Shown here: positions 5,097 to 10,379 of the stretch, piece by piece
How the letters are laid out: every line of letters starts with the position of its first letter
Numbering within the stretch: position 1 is the stretch's first letter
DNA from: Roseburia sp.
GTDB lineage: Bacteria > Bacillota > Clostridia > Lachnospirales > Lachnospiraceae
Assembly (NCBI GenBank): GCA_003483745.1
Contig: DMYD01000020.1
Span: forward strand, 1-10,379
Length of the DNA stretch: 10,379 nucleotides
Reading direction: 5' to 3'
Program-made: the position numbers and the translations under genes
The notes under the pieces: model-generated
Seen by the model: the letters and a program-made list of their open reading frames with translations, nothing else
What the model was told of the DNA's origin: nothing
Databases searched by the model: none

Positions 5097-6251
5097 ATGA
5101 AAACATATGAGCTTGTGGTACCGTGCCATTTTGGATTAGAAGCGGTATTGAAAAGAGAAATCTATGATCTTGGCTATGAGATAGACAGAGTAGAAGATGG
5201 AAGGATCACATTTACCGGAGATGAGGAGGCAATCTGCCGGGCGAATATCTTTCTGCGCACGGCAGAACGTGTCCTGATTCAGGTAGGACGTTTTCATGCG
5301 GAAACATTTGAGGAATTATTTCAGGGAATCAAGGCACTTCCGTGGGAAGATTATATTCCGGAAAACGGTAAATTCTGGGTAAAAAAGGCATCCTCCATCA
5401 AAAGTAAATTGTTCAGTCCGTCTGATATCCAGTCAATTGCAAAAAAAGCGATGGTAGAGCGTATGAAGCAGCAGTATCATAAAGAGTGGTTTCCGGAGGA
5501 GGGGGCGCCGTATCCGGTGCGTATTTTCCTGTTGAAGGATGAGGTGATGGTAACGCTTGACACATCAGGAGATTCCCTGCACAAAAGAGGATATCGTACT
5601 TTAACAAGCAAAGCTCCGCTGACGGAGACACTTGCGGCATCTTTACTGATGCTGACACCGTGGAGACCGGACCGTATCCTTGTGGATCCGTTTTGTGGAA
5701 GTGGTACGTTTCCGATTGAGGCTGCAATGATCGCTGCAAATATTGCACCTGGAATGAATCGTGAATTTACAGCAGAGCAGTGGACAAACATCATTGACCG
5801 TAAAGTCTGGTACGAGTGCGTGAAAGAGGCTCAGGATATGGTAAATGATGATATTACCGTGGATATCCAGGGATATGACATTGACGGTGATGTGGTTAAG
5901 GCGGCGAGAGAGAATGCAAAACGTGCAGGAGTTGACCATCTGATCCATTTCCAGCAGAGACCTGTGGCAGAGCTGCACCATCCGAAGAAATACGGTTTTA
6001 TAGTGACAAACCCGCCATATGGAGAGCGTTTAGAGGACAAGGCAGATCTGCCGGAATTATACAGCCAGATTGGGGAGGCATACCGCAGACTGGATGCATG
6101 GTCCATGTATCTGATCACCAGTTATGAGGATGCAGAGTGTTACATAGGGCGGAAGGCGGATAAAAACCGCAAGATCTACAACGGAATGTTAAAGACGTAC
6201 TTCTATCAGTTTATGGGACCGAAACCGCCAAAAAGGGATAATTTTCATTAA
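5097..6251 (+). CDS. ypsC: THUMP-domain class I SAM-dependent rRNA guanine-N2 methyltransferase (YpsC/RlmL-type)
   Basis: This protein belongs to the family of stand-alone RlmL/YcbY-N-type enzymes that methylate guanine N2 in 23S rRNA (E. coli RlmL makes m2G2445). Its 384 residues fit the B. subtilis YpsC size. An N-terminal ferredoxin-like part and THUMP domain (about 1-155, RNA binding) lead to LHKRGYR (161-167), typical of the family. The Rossmann methyltransferase domain has the SAM-binding motif DPFCGSGTFPIEAA (197-210), the acidic GYDIDGDVV (259-267) and the catalytic-type TNPPYGERL (304-312). Older annotations call such proteins N6-adenine DNA methylases because of the NPPY motif; THUMP plus the LHKRGYR motif argue for RNA. 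AAGGAG at 5086-5091 supports the start. It opens a run of five co-directional genes with gaps of 14, 14, 39 and 49 bp. Confidence 0.93.
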   Translation: MKTYELVVPCHFGLEAVLKREIYDLGYEIDRVEDGRITFTGDEEAICRANIFLRTAERVLIQVGRFHAETFEELFQGIKALPWEDYIPENGKFWVKKASSIKSKLFSPSDIQSIAKKAMVERMKQQYHKEWFPEEGAPYPVRIFLLKDEVMVTLDTSGDSLHKRGYRTLTSKAPLTETLAASLLMLTPWRPDRILVDPFCGSGTFPIEAAMIAANIAPGMNREFTAEQWTNIIDRKVWYECVKEAQDMVNDDITVDIQGYDIDGDVVKAARENAKRAGVDHLIHFQQRPVAELHHPKKYGFIVTNPPYGERLEDKADLPELYSQIGEAYRRLDAWSMYLITSYEDAECYIGRKADKNRKIYNGMLKTYFYQFMGPKPPKRDNFH

Positions 6252-6265
6252 GGAGATTCTGATTC

Positions 6266-7969
6266 ATGCATTATTCGAAAAGATTTATTGCCTTTGGTGG
6301 AATTGTGGCGATTGCTTTTTTGATAAAATATAATATACCAGGTGCAGAATATGAGCAGGTTGGCAGTTTCCGCGGAGCAAGTTTAGAGGCAGAAACGTGG
6401 AATCCATTGATTGCATCAAGTGTGAATGATAATCTGCTGTCTGTGATCATTGACAATAAACAGTATACAAATGAGAAATACAAATTTTATATGGATGATA
6501 ATTTAGACATTATGATGCCGGTTTCTATCCTGCGGGATGCTTTAAACTGCAGTGCACATATTTATGATGGGGACAGGCTTGTTGTGGAAAAACATTCCAG
6601 TAATATATCATTTTCCCTGGATCAGGGGACTGCGGATGTGAATGGAGACATTGAGAAGATCACATCTCCGTTTACCATGATTGACAATGAATATTATGTC
6701 AGCCTCAATGATCTCTCACAGTATATGGATTATACATATAGCTGGGATATGCAGGAAAATGAAGCGCAGGCTGCGGATAATTCAGATGCATCGATCGTGC
6801 CGACGAGTTATGATCTAAGGACCAGAGACCGGACGTCAAAAGTGCGTAACCAGGGAAGTTATGGAACCTGCTGGTCGTTTGCAGCATTAGGGGCACTTGA
6901 GTCATCGCTGCTGCCGGAGGAGAGCGAGCAGTATTCTGTGGATCATATGACACTCTGTAACGGATTTAATATGACGCAGAATGATGGTGGCGAATACACT
7001 ATGGGGATGGCATATCTTGCAGCATGGAAGGGTCCTGTCTATGAAAAGGATGATCCTTATGGTGATAACAAGACAAATGAGGATCTTACGGCAGTGAAAC
7101 ATGTGCAGGAAATGCAGATCATTGAAAGTAAAGATTACGAAAAGATCAAGGAAGCTGTATTTAAATATGGTGGGGTACAAACTTCAATCTATAATGCACT
7201 GCGAAGTTCACAGTCGTCCTCTCCGTATTATAATAAAAATAACAATGCATACTGTTATATTGGTACGGAAAAACCAAACCACGATGTTGTGATCGTTGGA
7301 TGGGATGATTCCTATTCAAAGGATAATTTTAATACGGATCTTGATGGTGATGGAGCATTTATCTGTCAGAACAGCTGGGGAGACAATTTCGGGGAAAACG
7401 GATTTTTTTATATCTCCTATTATGATACAAACATTGGAACACATAATGTTGTTTATACGGATATAGAAAACACGGATAATTATGATCATATTTATCAGAG
7501 TGATCTGTGTGGCTGGGTCGGACAGCTTGGCTATAATAAAGACAGCATTTATGGAGCGAATGTATATACCGCAGAAGGAAACGAAACTTTAAAGGCGGCA
7601 TCTTTTTATGCAACTGGAAAAGATTCACAGTATGAATTGTACGTGGTGCGTCAGTTTGAGGATGAGACATCCTTAGAGAAGATGATTCCGGTTGCGTCCG
7701 GTAAACTCGGAAATGCCGGTTATTATACCGTTGATTTTAATCAGGGAATCGAAGTGGATGCAGGGGAGCGTTATGCAGTTGTTCTGCACATTATTACCCC
7801 AGGATCCGTGCATCCGATGGCAATCGAATATGCTGCGGATGAAGCGACTGAAAATGTAGACTTAGATGATGGAGAGAGTTATATCAGTGCAAATGGTTCA
7901 AAATGGGTGAGTGTTGATACTGTAGAAAAATCAAATCTCTGTATCAAGGCATTCAGCGATAATCGATAG
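6266..7969 (+). CDS. membrane-anchored C1 (papain-like) cysteine protease with stalk-like and lectin-like domains
   Basis: This is a secreted or surface-anchored peptidase of 567 residues. The hydrophobic segment 8-20 with a preceding Lys-Arg looks like a signal anchor or signal peptide. Residues about 58-160 resemble the copper-amine-oxidase-N-like stalk domain of many Firmicute surface proteins (MMPVSILRDALN, YYVSLNDLSQYMDY). The papain core starts at SYDLRTRDR (181-189) and carries the full catalytic set: oxyanion Gln196 and nucleophile Cys202 in NQGSYGTCWSF, His339 in NHDVVIVGW, and Asn369 in QNSWGDNFG. A DLDGDG loop (358-363) precedes the Asn and may bind calcium. The tail (about 405-565) fits the lectin-like domain commonly fused to such proteases. 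There is no sorting signal. AAGGAG at 6250-6255, overlapping the preceding stop codon, fixes the start and suggests coupled expression with the methyltransferase gene. The substrate is unknown. Confidence 0.93.
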   Translation: MHYSKRFIAFGGIVAIAFLIKYNIPGAEYEQVGSFRGASLEAETWNPLIASSVNDNLLSVIIDNKQYTNEKYKFYMDDNLDIMMPVSILRDALNCSAHIYDGDRLVVEKHSSNISFSLDQGTADVNGDIEKITSPFTMIDNEYYVSLNDLSQYMDYTYSWDMQENEAQAADNSDASIVPTSYDLRTRDRTSKVRNQGSYGTCWSFAALGALESSLLPEESEQYSVDHMTLCNGFNMTQNDGGEYTMGMAYLAAWKGPVYEKDDPYGDNKTNEDLTAVKHVQEMQIIESKDYEKIKEAVFKYGGVQTSIYNALRSSQSSSPYYNKNNNAYCYIGTEKPNHDVVIVGWDDSYSKDNFNTDLDGDGAFICQNSWGDNFGENGFFYISYYDTNIGTHNVVYTDIENTDNYDHIYQSDLCGWVGQLGYNKDSIYGANVYTAEGNETLKAASFYATGKDSQYELYVVRQFEDETSLEKMIPVASGKLGNAGYYTVDFNQGIEVDAGERYAVVLHIITPGSVHPMAIEYAADEATENVDLDDGESYISANGSKWVSVDTVEKSNLCIKAFSDNR

Positions 7970-7983
7970 AAAGCAGTTATTAC

Positions 7984-9045
7984 ATGGAAGATAAAGTATT
8001 AAAATTTGCAGCAGTAGTTGTCGCGGTGCTTACTGTGGCAATCTGCATCGGACTTCCATTTTTTCCACAGATCCATACATGGGCTGTGGAGGCGAGGGAA
8101 GAACGTTTAGCGGAGCAGGAGTATGCGGAAAACCAGACAGAGATGAAAGATCTTGAAATTGTTGCTGCAGATACATCAGAACAGGTTCACGGCGGACAGC
8201 TGCAGTTGAAACTGCCGGAAGGAATACAGGGGTCTGATATTCAATTTACCAATGATTATGTGACACAGACGATACGGATCAGTATTCCGGGAACAGACCG
8301 CTCTTATTTTGAAAACGGACCGATTACAGGAAGCAGCAATCACATTGCAACACTTTCGTATTCCAGCAAGGGAACAGATGGTGTGATAGAGATTGTAATG
8401 GATCATGTTTACGAATTAAAAACAGAATACGACAGTGCGTATTATTATTTTGATTTTTTGACACCACAGGAAGTGTATGATAAAGTAGTCGTAATCGATG
8501 CGGGACATGGTGGACGCGCACCGGGAGCAAATAAACAGGGTATTAATGAAAAGGAAATTGACCTTGAGATTGTTCTGCAGTTAAAAAAGATACTTGATGA
8601 GGATGATCACAATATTGGTGTTTATTATACCAGAACAGACGACAGTAACCCTACTTTTGATCAGAGGGTACAGCTTGCAAATAAGTCGGATGCAGATCTT
8701 TTTATCAGTGTACATAATAATTCCACAAACAGCGGAAGAATGTCTTCGGCGCATGGTACAGCAGTCATGTATAATGAGGCAGATGAGAGTGAACTTGGAA
8801 GTAAGCGTCTGGCACAGATCTGTTTAGAGGAAGTAACAGGACAATTACAGAGCAGAAACCGTGGACTGGTTGAGGGAGACAGTATTTATATTATAAGAAC
8901 GAGCAAGGTTCCGGTTGCATTGATCGAGGTTGGTTTTATGACTAATCAGGAGGAACTTGACCGGTTACGCTCAGAGGATTATCAGAAAGAAGCAGCACTT
9001 GGTATCTATCACGCGATACTGCGTGCATTTGAAGAAGGATATTAG
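7984..9045 (+). CDS. membrane-anchored N-acetylmuramoyl-L-alanine amidase (Amidase_3)
   Basis: This is a zinc amidase that cuts the bond between N-acetylmuramic acid and the stem peptide of peptidoglycan outside the membrane. A hydrophobic segment (7-28) forms an N-terminal anchor, followed by a charged, possibly coiled stretch (35-55) and a beta-rich domain (about 57-158) of AMIN-like character, perhaps wall-binding. The catalytic domain (167-350) shows His175 in VVVIDAGHGG, Glu189 in GINEKEIDLEI, His244 in LFISVHNNS and the catalytic Glu315 in VALIEVGFMTN, which is a complete set for the family. The ribosome-binding site is poor (GAAAG around 7970), and the start lies 14 bp after the protease stop, so translation may depend on the upstream gene. 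A role in cell separation or spore-wall turnover is possible but not shown here. Confidence 0.94.
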   Translation: MEDKVLKFAAVVVAVLTVAICIGLPFFPQIHTWAVEAREERLAEQEYAENQTEMKDLEIVAADTSEQVHGGQLQLKLPEGIQGSDIQFTNDYVTQTIRISIPGTDRSYFENGPITGSSNHIATLSYSSKGTDGVIEIVMDHVYELKTEYDSAYYYFDFLTPQEVYDKVVVIDAGHGGRAPGANKQGINEKEIDLEIVLQLKKILDEDDHNIGVYYTRTDDSNPTFDQRVQLANKSDADLFISVHNNSTNSGRMSSAHGTAVMYNEADESELGSKRLAQICLEEVTGQLQSRNRGLVEGDSIYIIRTSKVPVALIEVGFMTNQEELDRLRSEDYQKEAALGIYHAILRAFEEGY

Positions 9046-9084
9046 TGTGAAAAGCAATGGCATACAGGGAAATGGAGAAGCGGA

Positions 9085-9681
9085 ATGAACAGAATTATTT
9101 TTGCAACCGGAAATGCCGGTAAAATGAAAGAAATCAGAGAGATTTTAGGGGATATGGATGCCCAGATCTTGTCTATGAAAGAGGCTGGAATTAAGACAGA
9201 TATCGTAGAAGATGGAACAACATTTGAGGAAAATGCCCAAATTAAGGCCAGGGCAGTTGCACAGTTTACCAAAGATATTGTTCTTGCGGATGATTCCGGG
9301 CTTGAAGTGGATTATCTGAACAAGGAACCCGGGGTGTATTCTGCCCGCTATATGGGGGAAGATACATCCTACACGATCAAAAATCAGGCGATATTAGACC
9401 GGTTAAAAGGTGTGCCGAAGGAAAAGCGCACGGCACGGTTTGTCTGCGCGATTGCAGCTGCAATGCCAAATGGCGATGTACTTGTAACGCGAGAGACAAT
9501 AGAAGGATATATTGGAGAAAAGCCTGCAGGAAGTAATGGATTTGGATATGATCCGATTTTTTATGTGGATGAATTTGGATGTTCTACTGCAGAACTTACA
9601 GAGGAACAGAAAAATCAGATCAGCCACAGAGGGAAAGCACTGCGGGCGATGAAGGAAAAATTGAATCAGTATGGAATCTGA
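9085..9681 (+). CDS. rdgB: XTP/dITP diphosphatase (non-canonical purine NTP pyrophosphatase)
   Basis: This enzyme hydrolyses dITP, XTP and ITP to monophosphates plus pyrophosphate, keeping deaminated purines out of DNA and RNA. Its 198 residues match the Ham1/RdgB family length. Visible motifs are the N-terminal IIFATGNAGKMKEI (4-17), DGTTFEENAQIKA (43-55), the catalytic acid region VLADDSGLEVD (66-76, Asp70), PGVYSARYMG (82-91), GSNGFGYDPIF (149-159), and SHRGKALRAM (180-189), which contacts the base. GGAG at 9074-9077 supports the start. It is followed by a phosphodiesterase gene, as in B. subtilis, where ysnA and ysnB lie side by side. The 39-bp gap from the amidase has no terminator. Confidence 0.97.
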   Translation: MNRIIFATGNAGKMKEIREILGDMDAQILSMKEAGIKTDIVEDGTTFEENAQIKARAVAQFTKDIVLADDSGLEVDYLNKEPGVYSARYMGEDTSYTIKNQAILDRLKGVPKEKRTARFVCAIAAAMPNGDVLVTRETIEGYIGEKPAGSNGFGYDPIFYVDEFGCSTAELTEEQKNQISHRGKALRAMKEKLNQYGI

Positions 9682-9730
9682 TGTATCAGGAATGGGGATT
9701 GGAAATACATAGGATGGGGCAGGTAGCCTT

Positions 9731-10210
9731 ATGAGAGTACTGGTTATAAGTGATACGCATAAAAAACATGAAAATTTAAAAGTCGTTTTAGAGAGAGTTT
9801 CTCCGGTGGATCTTGTGATCCATCTCGGAGATGCTGAAGGGTATGAAGATTATATTGGGGAGCTTTGTGGCTGTCCATTAGAAATTGTTGCCGGAAATAA
9901 TGATTTCTTTTCTTCCCTGCCGCGCGAAAAGGAAATCATGGTAGGAAATTACCGTGTGTTTATGACGCATGGGCATTATTACTATGTTGGTTCCGGCATT
10001 GAAGATTTAAAGCGTGAAGCTTTAGCAAGAGGAGCAGATGTGGCAATGTTCGGGCATACACATGTGCCGATGATCGAGTATGGAGACGGGATTGTTGTCA
10101 TGAATCCCGGGAGTATTTCTTATCCGAGACAGGAGGGAAAACGTCCTTCATACATTCTTATGGACATAGATAAAAAGGGCGTGGCACATTATGAAATTGA
10201 ATATTTATAG
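9731..10210 (+). CDS. yfcE: YfcE/MJ0936-family metallophosphoesterase
   Basis: This is a small calcineurin-like phosphodiesterase with a two-metal site; family members hydrolyse model phosphodiesters and their natural substrate is unsettled. The 159 residues are typical. Metal and catalytic motifs are complete: Asp8 and His10 in ISDTH, Asp34 in HLGDAEG, Asn56 in AGNND, His80 in THGH, and His109 and His111 in FGHTH, followed by NPGSIS (125-130). The ribosome-binding site is weak (a GGGGCAGG stretch at about 9715-9722). The gap from rdgB is 49 bp without a terminator, so it is probably the last gene of the operon. Adjacent rdgB and phosphoesterase genes are a known Firmicute pairing (ysnA-ysnB). 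No convincing hairpin terminator follows, only A-rich DNA. Confidence 0.95.
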   Translation: MRVLVISDTHKKHENLKVVLERVSPVDLVIHLGDAEGYEDYIGELCGCPLEIVAGNNDFFSSLPREKEIMVGNYRVFMTHGHYYYVGSGIEDLKREALARGADVAMFGHTHVPMIEYGDGIVVMNPGSISYPRQEGKRPSYILMDIDKKGVAHYEIEYL

Positions 10211-10258
10211 TAAAAAAATCCCTAAATTAAAAAAATTTAAAAAATATAAAAAAAAGTG
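10211..10258. promoter_or_regulatory. A-rich tract, probable UP element
   Basis: The 48 bases before the -35 hexamer are almost only A and T, with A-runs of six to eight (10212-10218, 10230-10236, 10250-10255). This is the composition and position of an UP element contacted by the RNA polymerase alpha subunit at stable-RNA promoters. It also separates the preceding gene from the tRNA. No stable hairpin terminator is seen. Confidence 0.5.
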
Positions 10259-10287
10259 TTGACATTTATGTTTGCGTCCTATATAAT
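10259..10287 (+). promoter_or_regulatory. perfect-consensus sigma-A promoter for the downstream tRNA
   Basis: TTGACA 10259-10264 and TATAAT 10282-10287 are both perfect and separated by exactly 17 bp. Transcription should begin near 10294. The leader of about 68 nt leads to the tRNA starting at 10362. The heptamer TTGCGTC occurs both in the spacer (10272-10278) and around the start (10293-10299). A strong promoter like this is typical of tRNA or rRNA operons. Confidence 0.9.
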
Positions 10288-10311
10288 AACTCTTGCGTCA
10301 CGGATGAGACG

Positions 10312-10343
10312 GAAAAGACAAGCACTTAGATGACTTGCTTTTC
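10312..10343 (+). other. hairpin in the tRNA leader
   Basis: GAAAAG 10312-10317 pairs with CTTTTC 10338-10343, and CAAG 10319-10322 pairs with CTTG 10334-10337. This is a 10-bp stem with a bulged A10318 and an 11-nt loop. It lies between the promoter and the tRNA. No T-run follows, so termination is unlikely; a processing site or a leader discarded by RNase P are the simpler readings. Confidence 0.4.
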
Positions 10344-10361
10344 AATATTAAAAGTTCATAT

Positions 10362-10379
10362 CGGGGTGTGGCTCAGCTT
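10362..10379 (+). tRNA. tRNA, 5' part only, probably tRNA-Pro
   Basis: The 18 visible bases are an acceptor 5' strand CGGGGTG, then T8, G9, the D-stem GCTC (10371-10374) and the start of the D-loop; the gene runs off the window. A 5' C followed by GGGGTG is characteristic of bacterial proline tRNAs, since most other bacterial tRNAs begin with G. The anticodon is outside the window, so the identity is an inference. It is driven by the consensus promoter at 10259-10287. Confidence 0.8.

Noticed and set aside
5097..6251. Restriction-modification DNA adenine methylase, suggested by the NPPY motif
   Set aside because: The N-terminal THUMP-like region, LHKRGYR motif and length fit the rRNA methyltransferase family, and no restriction endonuclease is nearby.

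Overview
The window reads as chromosomal DNA of a low-to-moderate-GC Firmicute, most likely a gut Clostridium relative of the Lachnospiraceae (Roseburia/Agathobacter-like). This rests on purine-rich Shine-Dalgarno sequences before most genes, consensus sigma-A promoters, tRNA genes without an encoded CCA, and the protein styles: a CoaBC fusion, a papain-like protease with a lectin-like tail, and an Asn/Ser-rich small protein. The genus is inferred; no marker gene in the window fixes it. All protein genes lie on the + strand.

Layout. (1) 47-333: three tRNA genes (Val-UAC, Leu-UAA, Arg-ACG) closed by a strong intrinsic terminator. (2) 334-729: no protein gene. This stretch holds the terminator, a compact MITE-like element of about 175 bp (379-553) with 21-bp terminal inverted repeats, a second inner inverted repeat and a 5-bp TCATA flank duplication, then small hairpins and a candidate promoter. 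(3) 730-4281: coaBC (coenzyme A synthesis), followed after 57 bp by a 764-residue protein with a degenerate cyclic-nucleotide-binding-like N-terminus and a large unrecognised remainder. (4) 4282-4724: a leader with degenerate 17-nt repeats and a palindrome, a 59-residue Asn/Ser/Lys-rich small protein, and a terminator hairpin placed just ahead of the next ribosome-binding site. (5) 4725-5030: a single-domain rhodanese-like protein. (6) 5033-10210: a promoter and a probable five-gene operon: THUMP-type rRNA methyltransferase, surface papain-like protease, N-acetylmuramoyl-L-alanine amidase, RdgB-type XTP/dITP pyrophosphatase and a YfcE-type phosphodiesterase. (7) 10211-10379: an A-rich tract, a perfect-consensus promoter and the first 18 nt of another tRNA, probably tRNA-Pro, cut by the window edge.

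Functionally this is mostly housekeeping: translation (tRNAs, rRNA methylation), coenzyme A synthesis and nucleotide-pool cleansing. Two membrane-anchored envelope enzymes (protease and amidase) sit inside the last operon. I see no CRISPR array, toxin-antitoxin pair, phage gene, transposase gene or obvious defence system. The parts least explained by known families are the 764-residue protein, the MITE-like element and the leader region around the small Asn/Ser-rich gene.
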